Part shown: positions 47,822 through 60,300 of the stretch, piece by piece
Layout: each line of letters opens with the position of its first letter
Position numbering within the stretch: position 1 is the first letter of the stretch
Source of the DNA: Mortierella sp. BCC40632
Lineage: Eukaryota; Mortierellomycota; Mortierellomycetes; Mortierellales; Mortierellaceae
Direction of reading: 5' to 3'
DNA length: 64,000 bases
NCBI GenBank assembly: GCA_011634665.1
Contig: WAEK01000016.1
Span: 624,501-688,500 of the forward strand
The notes under the pieces: model-generated
The model's input: only the letters and a program-made list of their open reading frames with translations
What the model was told of the DNA's origin: nothing
Database searches by the model: none
Position numbers and translations under genes: made by a program

Positions 47822-48588
47822 ATGCTGCCAAGACACTTGAACAGGGAGCATTCGACACTGACAGTGTTCAAGCGTGCTATCGCCACCCATTTGGCACGGA
47901 TTCTTGAAAAGACAGAACAGGAGCTTTTACCGATCGTTCAACTCAGTACTACTTTTCATCGATCGGATTACAGCATCTTTTCTGTGGTCCTAAAAAGACT
48001 CGGACCATTGGACGATGCCATAATTCAAAAATGTCTAGAGCTTGGGACCGACACTCGAGAGTTCATTCGTCAGGTACGATTAGTCAAGGGTTTGCTCCTC
48101 TTTGACCCAGATACAACACGACTGATTCAACTCTCCACGGGGCGTATCTATGAACTTCTTGGGCCCGTGGCCCAAACCCACATGCCCCCTGAAGAAGCGG
48201 AACAAACCAAGACAAACGAAGCAACTGAAATTGCCCTCGGGAAACGATCAAGAGATCGTGCAGAGGACTCTATCATACTTGTGGATGGTACAAGGACTCA
48301 ACAGGTGGAAAACGCTTACAGTTCGTTGCGAAGGATGACTCTTGTTGGGTTTGTGGCACGCATGGTAGCTTCTACCTCCCAGTCTCCGACCAAGGTCATC
48401 CTTGAGAAGAATGGTAAAAAAAAAAAAAAAAAAAAAAGCTAAAAAAGCATTGGAGTGGTGTTTCTTTTTTAGGGGCTGACCTTTTGAAGCAGGAGAGGTG
48501 AACTTTTTTTTTCATGCACGAACATTGGGCGTTTTTACTGACCTTGACTTGTGTGGTTATTGCCTTTCCTTCCTTCCTTTCTTTTCTT

Positions 48589-48633
<45 letters not shown>

Positions 48634-49955
48634 TTCAATGGTGGATTGTTGCATGATTAGATTACAGCAACAAACTGAGTCTATTCAATGAGCTAGATAT
48701 TGTTCTCAATGAGAACCTTTCAACGCCAAAAGAGCCAACAAATGCCCCGAGCAATTCACATGATGATAAAAAGGACTGCCTTGGGACAATCCGGAGAGCG
48801 TTGCAGGACAACCCTGACATCAAAGCTGTCTTCAAAGAAGTAGGAGATGGACTAGGTACCTGGACAATTGACCTGTCTTCCCAGCGACTGGGTCAGAATG
48901 TCAAAGTTTTTACTTCAACCTCAAATGACTCTATGGATGAGCCAACAGCATTGATCCAACGCATCATCTCTCTAGCAAAGCAGTTTGAAGACCATCCCGG
49001 ATGCAGCCGATACCTCTGGATCGTCCCTGATGCAAGTCGTCAATTTGCGGAACGGGTCCTGTACCTCGCAAAGACCATCTTCCATGAGCGACCAGACCAT
49101 GGGAGTGAGAGGACACGGCCCTGGCCACAACTGATAGAAACTATCTATTATGGCCCTGTCTCAGGAATCCCACCCCTATCTGTGGCAGAGCTAGGCGAGG
49201 GCATGACCAAAGTCGAAACTAGCGACTATGTGAGAATTCTTCAGTACGCAGATTCCAAGATGAGAGAAATCGTGGTCGAGAACCGCGGAGGGAGTGACCT
49301 TGATGGTTTTGATGATGATGATGATGACGACAGCCGACCAGTCATGGATGAAGAGAGGATATCTAGAATGGCAGCTATATTAAGCCTTTCAGCTCTAACC
49401 GTCGCTTATACCAATCTTCGTCGAGAGAGAAAGCTCGCTCTTGAGATGAGCAAAGTGCTTGGTGGAAAGGGGAGCAATGGCGTTTTTCTACAGTACATGC
49501 TATCAAGGTTATGTGGGTACGTATGATTGGTGTACTCTTTCTTTTTTCTTTATATCGGTAAGATGATGTTAAACAATTAAAGCGGGGCGGAGCGAGGCTC
49601 CTAACGGTAATTTTTCCATTATCTGAATAGAATCGAGCGGAAGGCCCGAGTGGATTTGGATCCCAAGGCAGATGCGTCATTACTTTATCCTTATTCAGAA
49701 GCCCTGCACCTCGCTGTGCTGATTGCGGAATGGGAGGATATCATGCATTCCGTCCGTGACACGCTCGAGCCTTCGCCGCTTGTTGCTTTTATGTTTGAGG
49801 TGGCAGCACAAGTCGGCCAAGCGAACAGAGTTCTAAGAGTAAAGGGAATGGGTGAGGCTGTGGCCAAGGCTAGATGGCTACTCTTCTGGGCAGCAAAGCG
49901 TGTCCTTGAGCAGAGCATGGCGGTTTTGGGATTGGAACCTGTTGAGGAGATGTGA
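47822..49955 (+). CDS. DALR anticodon-binding domain protein, DALRD3-like
   Basis: Three exons, 47822-48413, 48661-49516 and 49631-49955, give 590 aa. The first about 80 residues (AIATHLARILEKTEQELLP...) resemble the N-terminal part of arginyl-tRNA synthetase-like proteins. The middle has YLWIVPDASRQFAERV and an acidic D-run (residues about 420). The C-terminal 130 residues form a DALR domain: FLQYMLSRLCGIERKARVD, then LYPYSEALHLAVLIAEWE, LVAFMFEVAAQVGQANRVL and ARWLLFWAAKRVLEQSMAVLGL. No HIGH or KMSKS motif is present, so it is not an active class I synthetase. In human cells DALRD3 binds arginine tRNAs and recruits METTL2 for m3C at position 32; a like role here is inference. The start Met is the first in frame. 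Confidence 0.75.
48594..48628. repeat. (TC)n in intron 1 of the DALRD3-like gene
   Basis: About 17 TC units upstream of the exon 2 acceptor at 48660; part of its pyrimidine tract. Confidence 0.9.
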
Positions 49956-50273
49956 AGATACACAGGTCCAAGCGAATTTACAGGGCAAGGCGGGGCGAAG
50001 CAAACGAGTGAACTTTAATAATATTCTACATCTCTGCGCCACACCCCAGGATAGGACATGGGAGACACAGGAATCCCTTTTTTTTGAGCGTGCGTGTGTG
50101 CTCGTGTGTGCATAAAATGAATCGATTCCGCGGCCCATTTTCCTTTCTTTCTCTTTCTCCCTCTTTGATTTTTTTTTTTTGTCCTTGTACAACATTTTTT
50201 TTCGCATCTCCCTTCTGCCAACAAAGAAAAAAAAGAAAAAAGAAAACGAAAAAAGAGTCACAGAACCACTAAC
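49956..50273. other. Intergenic region
   Basis: 318 bp between two plus-strand genes. It ends in an A-rich leader before the SNF2-gene ATG; no element named. Confidence 0.5.
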
Positions 50274-51697
50274 ATGGCATCCTCAAGACACCCTTTGTTG
50301 CGACCATACTGTCACCAACTCCCTCCAACTGCCCCCTTCACCAGGCCCCACTCCACCTCGTCCACCCTCCCCCTCGTCAGCTCCCCTCCCAACCCCTCCT
50401 CCCTGAAGAGGCGGCCCTCCGAGTCCCGGACTGCTAATCCTGTGGATTCAGAAGAAAATGGACTCGTCTATCCCCACAAGCGTCACTCCTTCGATTGCAG
50501 CCGCAGCAGCTATGACAACTACAGTTTATTAAGAAGCACCAGCAACGGAAGCAGCAGTAGCAGTGAGGATGAGAGTCTTCAAGAAGTGCCGCTTTGGGTA
50601 TCATTAGACAATATGCTCGAGTCGGACGACTGGTATGAGTCTTCCCCTTTGGCCAATGATGGTCTCTATCCAAACCAGACCGACTTGACATCTACACTGA
50701 ATAGTCTTGAAATCTGCTCGCCCTTCGGTACTGCCCAACTTAACGAGCCAACCAACGCCATATCCCAACTCGATCATCCTTCGAGTGACCCTTGGTCCTT
50801 GTCGTCTGAAAGCATTCTGTTAGCCAACAATATTCTTGGAGAAGGTAGATTAGGGAAAAAGGAACTGCAAGGGGGGAAGGGGGGAATCTTTTTTTTCTTT
50901 TTCTTTTTTTCTCCCTCTACTCTCTACACGCACACATGCTAACGCCATTTTCCTTTCTCTCCTTTTGTTTCTAAGGCATTATTCAGAATACCACATTACC
51001 GTCCATCAACGAGCTCTTTCCTCGATTTGACCCATACCTTCCAACACATCTTGACCCGCTCTACTTTTCTGAGACTTCTCAGGCTTCAAGTAGTACAATC
51101 GAACAAGACACCCAGCCCATCTTTGGGGCCAATGAAACAATCTCTACCTCTATCCAAGAGGCGTGCACCTTGGCTCCAATGACAAATTCATACTTTGGCT
51201 CTGATCTTGCTTCGTTTGCGCGTACCTTTTTTCCTTTCGGAATTGATCACAATGGCACTCTTAGAACTATTCCTAGTGGAAGCAGTAGTGGTTTTGGCAT
51301 TTCAGCCAGTCATAATAGTAGTAACAGTAATGCCAGATGGACCCATAACGTAGGCAATTCACTTGGAGGAATCGCGACTCAGACCACTCCTTCAGAGTTG
51401 GAATACACTCGCAATAGCAAGGCGATCCTTAGTCTTTTGGGGAGTATTGAATCCAGTGAGGATATGAATATAGAGGAAAGAGCCTCGACACCCGAAGGAA
51501 TGGCCTCCCATATCAAGCTGTATGAGTATCAACAGACTGGCCTCACGTGGCTAAAGTCCAAAGAAGCTGGAACAAGTCGAGGAGGGATTCTTGGTGATGA
51601 TATGGTAAGCTTAAAATCACTTCCCTAAACTCTGGTAAATATTTCCTCCGCCTTTGGAGAGATATGGCACATCATAACTTTTTTTTGATTTTTTTTT

Positions 51698-51757
<60 letters not shown>

Positions 51758-54189
51758 AAGGGCCTTGGCAAAACCATCCAGACCATTTCGCTGATTGTTT
51801 CACGCCCAGCAGAACCGATTGAACAGGTTGTGGATTGGGATTACGAGTCTTCGGATCTGCCTCCAGAAGATATAAGAATGCCTATCAAGGCTACCTTGGT
51901 AGTTGTTCCCCTTGCACTTATGTATCAATGGGGAGCAGAGTTCGCACGAGTGACGCGTCCAGGACATATCAAGGTATTTGTTTATTACGGCAAGGACCGG
52001 TTTGAAGGTAGTACTCGATCAAAGATCAGTCCACAGGCCTTGAGCGAGTATGATGGTAGGTTACCTGTCTTTCTTTTTTCTTTCTATTCTTATCTGTGGT
52101 GATGCCAGGGTAACCCTTTGGCGATGACCCACAATTTTTTTTTTACTCACAAGGAATGTGCTCGTTTTTTTTTAGTGATCATCACAACCACCACGTCCCT
52201 CAAGGATGATTTCTGTGAAGATGAACAGTCAACACCGTATGGACCCCTATACATGGTGAAATTCCACAGGGTCATTATTGATGAGGCGCATGAGATAAAA
52301 AACCACAGAACAAAGGCTTCCCGGGCCTGTGCAGCCCTTGCTGCAGACTATCGATGGTGCTTGACAGGTAAAAGAAAAAATAATAATAATAACCCCTCCA
52401 CCCTTTCTTTCTTCCGAGATTCATTAAAAGTACATACGGATAAAAATTGACCCATCCTACCATCTTTATTCTACCCAAAGGCACACCCATCCAAAACAAC
52501 ATTAGTGAACTCTTTTCCTTGATCCGGTTCCTTCGAATCGAACCGTATTGCCAATGGAAAGAGTTCCATAAGACTTTTTTGAACAACAAGAATAGATCGA
52601 CCAGGGCCATCTTTCAACGAGTCCAAGTACTTTTGAAGGCAATTTGTCTTCGAAGAACCAAGAGTAACAAGATCAACAACCGTCCCATTTTGGTTCTGCC
52701 AACTCGGCATATCCAGAAACATGCGATCCAGTTCTCGGAGGATGAGCGAGCTTTCTATAGCACTCTAAACAACAGAACTCAGAGAAAAGTCAATGCCTAT
52801 CTCCGACAGGGGACCATCACCAAGAACTACTCGAGTGTAAGTATTTTTGAAACGAGCACAAAAGATCTCTTTTTGGAAGATAAAACTAAGGAGAATTTGT
52901 GCTTCTCTCTTGTTTTGAAATAGATGCTCCAACTCTTACTTCGATTGAGACAGGCATGTTGTCATCCCCACTTGATCAAAGACCTTGAGGAGATTGAGCA
53001 GCCCCAGAATGTGCAAGACCTCCTCAATAGCCTTGTCCAAAGTGTCATTCATCGGTTGTTGGAGAATGATACTGAGGCCGTGGAATGTCCTATCTGTATG
53101 GATGTCAATGACGATAGTGTCATTCTCACCAAATGTGGTCATGCCTTTTGTCGAGATTGTATTACTGCTCATCTAAGTCTTCAGTCAAAGAATGTTGGAC
53201 CTTGTCCTCAATGCCGAACCGAGTCAAGTCTTTTGGATTTTATCCCCATAAAGGATTTTAATCAACGATTCAAGCCCAGTTCTCTCACAGGGCTCGCTTC
53301 TGACGAAGAACCCGATGAATCACAAGAGACTTTGGAAAAGGCTGATCTGTGGTTGAGTAGCAGTAAGATCGACCGGATGGTCGAGATTATTGTGGAGGCC
53401 AAGGCCAAGGGGGACAAGACAGTCGTCTTTTCTCAGTTTACGGGCTTTTTGACGTTGATGGAAAGGCCACTCCGTGAACAAGGAATCGAGTTCCTTAGGG
53501 TATGTTTTCTTTTTCTTTTTTTTTTCTTGAGTGGTCATAGATCATGACTTCCAGAGCTTATGTTTATCAAGTGTTCAACGGCTAACAAAGGCCTTGGTAT
53601 GTCGTTCTTAGTATGACGGAAGAATGGATGCCAAGAGTAGAAACGAAGCAGTCCAAAAGATGACCGACGATCCTAAATACTCTGTGATGCTGATCAGTCT
53701 AAAGTGTGGTGCCACCGGTCTCAACTTGACCGCCGCGAATCAGTAAGTCTCTCTCTCTCTCTCACGCATACTCCTTTTTTCATCATACCTCGCAAGGTCT
53801 TTTAAGCTACAGTCAGTACTAACTCTCAAGAAACGTACTCTCATTAGTGTCATTCTGATGGATCCGTGGTGGAACCCGGCTGTTGGCAATCAGGCCATTG
53901 ACAGAGTCCACCGAATCGGTCAAACCAAGGAGGTGTTCGTCCATCAGCTCTGTGTTGAGGACACGGTTGAAGATCGGATTATCAATATGCAACAGAGAAA
54001 ACAAGACTTGGTCAACTCTGCACTCGGAGAAGGAGGAGCCTCGAAAGTTACCAAGCTTGGAGTAAGTAGACAATGCTGTGAGCTGGAAAATCTTTTATGA
54101 CAAAGAAAAAGACAACTGACGCTTTTTTTTTTTTTTTTTTCTATCCCTCCCCATAGGCAAACGAGTTGCTCTATCTCTTCCGTGGCTGA
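50274..54189 (+). CDS. SNF2-family DNA translocase with inserted RING finger (ULS1/RAD16 group)
   Basis: Nine exons: 50274-50844, 50976-51604, 51761-52055, 52176-52367, 52481-52836, 52924-53499, 53612-53742, 53848-54061, 54157-54189; 998 aa. After a 370-residue Ser-rich N-terminus come LYEYQQTGLTWLKS, Walker A DDMGLGKTIQT (split by an intron), DEAH in HRVIIDEAHEIKN, and CLTGTPIQNNISELFSL. A C3HC4 RING (CPICMD...CGHAFCRDCI...CPQCR, about residues 735-780) is inserted between the two helicase lobes. The second lobe has KTVVFSQFTGF, LISLKCGATGLNLTAA and DRVHRIGQ. The RING insertion defines the Rad5/Rad16 group of SNF2 proteins, which combine DNA translocation with ubiquitin ligase activity. The absence of a HIRAN domain speaks against RAD5/HLTF, and ULS1 (SUMO-targeted) or RAD16 is more likely. 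No SIM was verified. Confidence 0.92.
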
Positions 54190-55425
54190 AGAAAAAAAAA
54201 AAAAAATAGCACAGGCACTCTGAGCATTGCATTCTCCTGGACGAGAAAGAAAAAAATAGAAAGAAAGAAAAGCAAGGAAATCCCTCGTTTCCCCTGCTCT
54301 ACTAACCCTTCTATTGATTTAGCGCGCTCGCAAAAGACCAAGAGAAAGGGCCTTCACGATGACATTGCTATCCTAAAAAAAAAAAATTAAAATGAAAAAA
54401 AAAAAAAAAAAAAGATGAAGATGAAACTGTCTGCGTCCTTCCTGAAATCTCCCGTCGCTGCTCTTGCAACACAGGCACACACACACACACACACACACAC
54501 ATACCCACACACATACCCCTCATGCCCCATCCTTCCTCCTCCCCTCCCCTTCACGTTATCTCCCTCCTTCATAATTTCTTCCTCAAGTCTATTCGGTCTG
54601 GAGAATTCAACAGTTTGTATATATTCTACGAAGGAAGGAAAGGCACAAGAATGAATGAACGAATGAATGAAATGATGAATGAGAGAAGGCGAGGAAAGAA
54701 AGAAAAAAGGAAAAAAGAAAAAAAAAGAAAAGAAAAGGTGCAAGAGACTAAGGTCTTGTAGAGTAGAAAAGGAAGAAGAAGAGTCTTCATTCCTTTTCTC
54801 TATTAATGTTATTAATAAAGAAAGAAAGAAAGAAAAAAAACTGCTGATCTCTCCAAAGAGGGAGACCTGTGAAGCCTTTTTTCACCTCACCTCACCGCAT
54901 CTCGCCTTACTTGTCTTGTGATATTTAGGAATGTCTTACGCACGTTCCAGAGTTGTTTACACAAATGAAAATAGCTCTCCAATTCTCACGCGCGCTTTCC
55001 CAGAGATGGATTAAAGTGAGATTAAAGTTCTTTGTCAGTCATATCTGTGGTTCTCCCCTCCTCGGTAAGTTTTAACTTTTTTTTTTTTCGTGATAGTTCA
55101 GGCACAGAATGATGAGACTAGGTTCGATCCAAATAGAGATAAAGATCTTTGTTTACTAGAATCTTTTGTTGCAATACCAATCTCCTACAAAGATGTAGGA
55201 TGCATTGCGATATGAACATGGGGGAGAAGAAGATAGGGAGGGAGAAGGAGAAGTAAAAATGAAGAAAAAAAAAAAAAAAAAAAATCTACTCTAGATACAA
55301 AAAATATATAAGAATGAATGATGGTGCTTTGGTGGAATAGTGATGGTAGTGGTGATAATGGTAATAGTGATAGTTGTGGAGAAGAGAATTTCCGACTTTT
55401 TGAAGACTTGCTCTTTCAACCAACA
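54190..55425. other. Convergent 3' intergenic region
   Basis: 1.2 kb between the SNF2 gene (+) and the NADPH oxidase gene (-). It contains an A-tract (54395-54413), a (CA)n at 54476-54500, GAAT repeats near 54651-54680 and an A-tract at 55264-55284; no gene seen. Confidence 0.5.
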
Positions 55426-58400
55426 TTAAAAATTCTCTAATAGACCGAGGAAAAAAAAGAAAAAAAAAAAAAAAAAAAGAAAAGGTCGTTAGATCATCTA
55501 GAAATAGACCACTTTTGACAAAATTTAAAACAAACATTTCTTGACTCCTCCCCCCTTCGAGCAGCGACAGCAATACCTTTATGCCAAATAAATTGTGTAT
55601 TCCCAGAACTGAACTTGGTACAGCACGCCTGGAGTTGCTTGCCCATCTTTTTGGGTCCACAGAAAAAGACACCAATATCCGTGTCGGCATGATGGTCCTT
55701 GATCCGATCAAATTCCGCATCCAGGTTCGGTCGTCCAAAACAAGTCCTTGCCCTCAACCCCGTCACCGTGTCCGCAAAGGCCCCTTCTTCATTCAACATC
55801 AGATTACCCACTTCGGAATGACGCAAACGACCTGTCAAGAACGTATGAATCTCAATAAACTGATTCAAATCCTGGGATTCAAGTGCCAACAACAACGACT
55901 GGAACCATTCGAATGATTCCTTGTCTCGACAAATCCAGAAAAAGTAAACTTTGTGGAGTTTGGTCGATTTGGTCGGATAATTGACACGATACCAAATACT
56001 CTTCAGGACACTGGCAAATGGTGTGACACCGATACCGGCCCCTACCAAGACAGTCACCTCATACTTGAACACATCCTCAGATGCAGCTCCAAAGGGTCCA
56101 TCAATCATGATCCGTGGTAGAACGGTAACCAATCCATTGCGATCACCCAAGTTCTCTTCCCATTCTCCAGTTCCATCTGAATCACACCCTAATCGTTTGC
56201 TCAGAGCCTTAGTAAAGTCTCCCACGATACGAATATGAACAGACAGATAATCTTCTTCAGGAGCATTCGTCAACGTAAACGGATGCCATTGCCAAAGTGA
56301 AACCTCGGGACAACATAAAAAGATGTATTGACCCGCCAGAGGTTGACAGTTTTCCTTCTTGATTTGGATCTCGACGACTTTGGATGGATGGAGGATGACA
56401 CGGGAGATGACTGTCTTTTGACCTGCTCGCCATTCACGGGCGATACGTTCCAATAGATAAACGAAACCACTGGCAACCCAATATTTCCAAAAGCTGGAAA
56501 TATCCTTGCAATAAGGAGGTCGATCCGGAGTCAAGAGACAAAAGGCACCATGAAAAGAGAAAAAGAAAAAGAACAACACAAACAAATGATGCCAGTACCA
56601 AAAGATTTCAAATTTCTTTCGACGGACTGCAGGGAAGGAGGTCATGACCATGGTGACCAAGAAGAGAAGCATCAGATGGCCTGTCAAGCCCGGACCCGAG
56701 ACAAACATGAGGCTCCAAAAGTTGTACTTGTCTGGTTGGGCGTCAGCGAGTCGTTTAAAATTGACATAATGGGCAAAGGTGTGAACAAAGGAAAAGAAGA
56801 CGATACTCCAGGCAATGGCCTTGTGAAAATGGACGGCCTTGTCAAAGGGTACGACACGATTGAGGGGAGTGGAGCGGAGCCAGGAGATGAGAGTGCGACA
56901 GACAGGGAAGAGGATCATGCCCGAGTCGACATGGAGGACGAGAGCAGCACCACGGGCAAGAGGTAAGGTAAGGCCTAGGAGAGAACGAGCGCGGACAAAG
57001 TTATCCGAGTAGTAGTAATTGAAGGAGGCGAGTCCAAAGAGACCGACATGGACAAGGATCCACAGACTGAAAAAGATGACGCGGTTGCCTGAAAATGCGA
57101 GAGAGCGAGAGAGAGAGACAAGGGGGGGAACAAGTCAGAGACAGAGAAACAATCAAAGAGGCAAAAGGGGTGAGACCATCGTTCCTGCCCAATTTGTCTA
57201 ATATGTCTGAAAGAAATCAAAAAATCAGAGAGACAAAGACAGAGACGAACAGAGGTTGTACCTTCGTTGATCATCCAGATGCTGAACCGCTGGTGCCAAG
57301 AGATCCCACCACTCCTCTCATCCTTCTCATCTGCTCCCTCCTGCGCTCCCCCTCCACCCATTGTCGTCTCTGTCGTTGGTTTCAAAAAGTCATTAAAAGG
57401 TCGTAGATGACTCAGGTCCGTCAGACTACTGCTCTGTCCAAGCGGACGGTTCTGGCTACCATGACTTTGTTGAGAGATATTGCTCCCGCCCGGTTGCTTT
57501 TGTCTACTAATCGATGACATGGTGAATCCGCTTGATGCACTGTTAATTCCCTTTTTTTGGAGTTCAAAATACCGCGGGGAAGGAGGTGGAATCAAGGCTC
57601 CAGATGGGACCACAGGTCGTTGCTCTGTGTCACTCTGGGTCGAACTTCCAGGAACTCGGACTGGGGTCGATACTTGACTGTCTTTTGTCCTAGACAACGA
57701 AGGTTGGGTTGGCGTCCGTGGTGAGGAGGAAGGCAACCAAGATAAATATGATGACGATATGGAGGAGGAGGAGGCAGAGGCAGAGGCAGAGGCAGAGGCG
57801 GTGGCGTGTGTGGCTGCAACGGATCGTCGAGTGGATGTCGAATCTGCAGTGGTAACAGGTACAGCAACGGTGTCAGCGGAGGCCGAGAGGAGGTGTGGGT
57901 CGTTGCGACTGCTTGTGCTGGAATGAACAAGGTTCAAGGTCGAATGCAATGTCGGATCGTGATGGGAATGCGCGCTTGAATGGGAGTTCGATTTCGGTGG
58001 CGGCAGCGACGACGACGACGACGACGACGACGGCGACGGCGACGAAGATGACGGGAGCAGAGGCGAGCGGAACAAGAAGGAGGAGGGGGGATGGCTCGTG
58101 TGGCCAGGAGAATGGGGCAGACAGGCGCCAGTACTGGCGGATGTGACCTTGTCTTCGTCGCAGCTTTGACTTTTGCTACTGCTACAACTACTTCTACTAT
58201 GACTGGTGCTCTGGCTGGGACGTCTGCAATGCGAAGGGGCCGAGGACGAGGAGAAGGCACGGCTGGCAGAGACAGAGGCAGAGAGAGAGGCAGAGGCAGG
58301 AGCAGGAGCTCCGTTATTATTACTTGCTGCATGTCTCCTTGTCTCTCTCCCTTGGGTGGCAGGTGCTTCCAGTGTCGATATTGCTGCTTCTGCCTCTGCT

Positions 58401-58426
58401 ACTGCTATTGCTAGTTGTCGTGCCAT
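55426..58426 (-). CDS. NADPH oxidase (NOX) with long Ser-rich N-terminal extension
   Basis: Three minus-strand exons: 58426-57262, 57088-55577, and an 11-base last exon 55436-55426; 895 aa. Residues 1 to about 375 are Ser/Pro-rich and disordered. The membrane core then starts (RFSIWMINEGNRVIFFSLWI). Four haem-binding His are in place: FHKAIAWSIVFFSFVH (spaced by 14) and WHHLFVLFFFFFSFH (spaced by 13), as in NOX2. FAD binding is by HPFTLTNAPEEDYLSVHIR, NADPH binding by GAGIGVTPFASV and FFCGP. The small last exon completes HK|ENF-stop, the usual NOX C-terminus. The enzyme passes electrons from NADPH to O2 across the membrane to make superoxide and, in fungi, drives polarised growth and differentiation. 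I see no EF-hand, so it is not NoxC-like. The long N-terminus is unusual. Confidence 0.92.
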
Positions 58427-58974
58427 GGCGAACAGAGAAGGTATAGAGAGTGCACAGTCGAATCGGGGGGGGGGAGAATGAGTGATCAAGATGGCGCGAA
58501 TGTGATCAGGATGAGAGAAGAGGATCCCCAGGTTTTCTTTTCTTTCCTTTCTTCTTTTTTAGCATTCGCGCTCCTTGTCATGTCCTCCTCCCCTAGACCC
58601 CACCGAGTCCACCGTCACTCGAGAAGAGACCCTGGACATGGCTTGTGCACACAAGCCTAATTCAATAACGGGAGAGTTTGGTCGTCTCTCTCTCTTTTTC
58701 CTCCAGCTCTCTCTCTTTTCTCTCTCTCTCTCTCTTGCTCTGCGACTCTAAAGTAAAGACGGTTTACAGCTAAAACTCTGTTTGTCTCTCTCTGCATGTC
58801 TCCCCATTCAAGACAGCCCGTGGGGCAAGTGATGCGGGTTGAAAGGGGGCAGATAGAGGGAGGCATTCACACACACACACACAGATACATTTGGAGAGAT
58901 GTCAGGAGTCAAGGCACGACTAGGGAAAGTCAGGAGAATGCTGCGGGTCGAGAGAGAAAAGGAAAAAGAAAAGG

Positions 58975-59039
<65 letters not shown>

Positions 59040-59255
59040 GTGGTTGGATCAAGATCATGAAGCGAGAAGAAAGATCCCCAAAAAACGGGTTGTGCAGGAC
59101 TACAACGTTATATTGTTTTATGCGTTCCAACAGGGTATGAAGTTATGCATTTGGGGTCATGCTATGTCGGGGTTTCGCCTCAAAAAAAAAAAAAAAAAAA
59201 AAGCCATATAATTGGGCTGTCCTGGACTGTTACTATGGGACCCTTCAGGGCGTCA

Positions 59256-59297
<42 letters not shown>

Positions 59298-59733
59298 TTT
59301 TTTTCTTTTCTTCCTTTGTTGCCCACATGTCTGAAAGATCCAGCCAAAAAGAAAAAAAAAAAAAAAAAAAAAAAGGAAGAGATGGGGCCAAAGGACAAAT
59401 AGTCAAAAAGAAAAAAAAAAGATCCCTTCTGCCAATTATTGCTCTAGAGATGTCATACAACCCACCAAAAGAAAAAAAAAAAAAAAAAGAAAAAAGAAAA
59501 AACAGATCTACCCCGGATTCCTTTCCCATAGTATCGTCGACGGGACTAACACAGGCAGGAGGAGGAAGAAGAGGGGGAGGGGGAGGAAACTACTACACAC
59601 GGTCGCTGCTTCATGATACAGGGTCAAAGCAGACATGTAGAAGAAGAAGAAGAAGAAGAAAAAAAGTATATATATATAATATATATGAAATTGCCATCCT
59701 GGAGGGAGAGTTTTTTTTTTCTTTTTCTTTGTA
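58427..59733. other. Intergenic region upstream of the NADPH oxidase gene
   Basis: 1.3 kb of likely NOX promoter and leader plus the 3' flank of the G-gamma gene. It contains a GA repeat at 58979-59034, a TC run followed by T-tract (59262-59304) and A-tracts; no gene seen. Confidence 0.5.
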
Positions 59734-60246
59734 TTACATGACACTACAGCCACAGCCCTTGGGCTGGGCCATAAATGGATCCTCATGCTTGTCCAAGTCG
59801 CCCCATACTTGTGTTACAAAGACATCCTTGTTCGACATACAGTACTTGATAAGGCTAATGAGGAGAAAAGAAAGAAAGAAAAAAAAGTAGAGGTGAACGG
59901 GAGCAACGTTCAAAAGAGTTAGTATATCTTCATTTCTTCAAAAGGATTTGTGGGACCCCGTTGTATCAATCACCCCATTAGACCATCGGTGGATTATCAG
60001 GCTAAACAAACGCAATGACCAAGAGAGAGAGAGAGAGAGAGAGAGAGCCTTTCAGAGGGGACTGGCGTCGGTGTTGGGTGTTGGCGTGTGTGTGTGTGTG
60101 TGTGTGTTGGGAGAGAGAAAAAGGTGCTGAAGGGGAAAAAGAGAATGATAGGTTCCGAGTCTAGGCTGTGTATATGTATGTGAGTGTGGATATTTGTGTG
60201 TGTATCCTGCAGGAATGAAGAAAAGAGGTGAAGAGAGAGAGAGAGT

Positions 60247-60300
<54 letters not shown>

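Noticed and set aside
55100..55140. tRNA B-box-like string GGTTCGATCC
   Set aside because: No acceptor stem, anticodon arm or A box can be folded around it.
57592..58332. Antisense ORFs over the NOX N-terminus
   Set aside because: They arise from Ser/Thr/Ala codon repeats in the NOX exon.
59159..59890. 243-codon plus-strand ORF over the G-gamma 3' exon
   Set aside because: Poly-Lys/Phe from A- and T-tracts; the minus strand encodes the G-gamma exon there.
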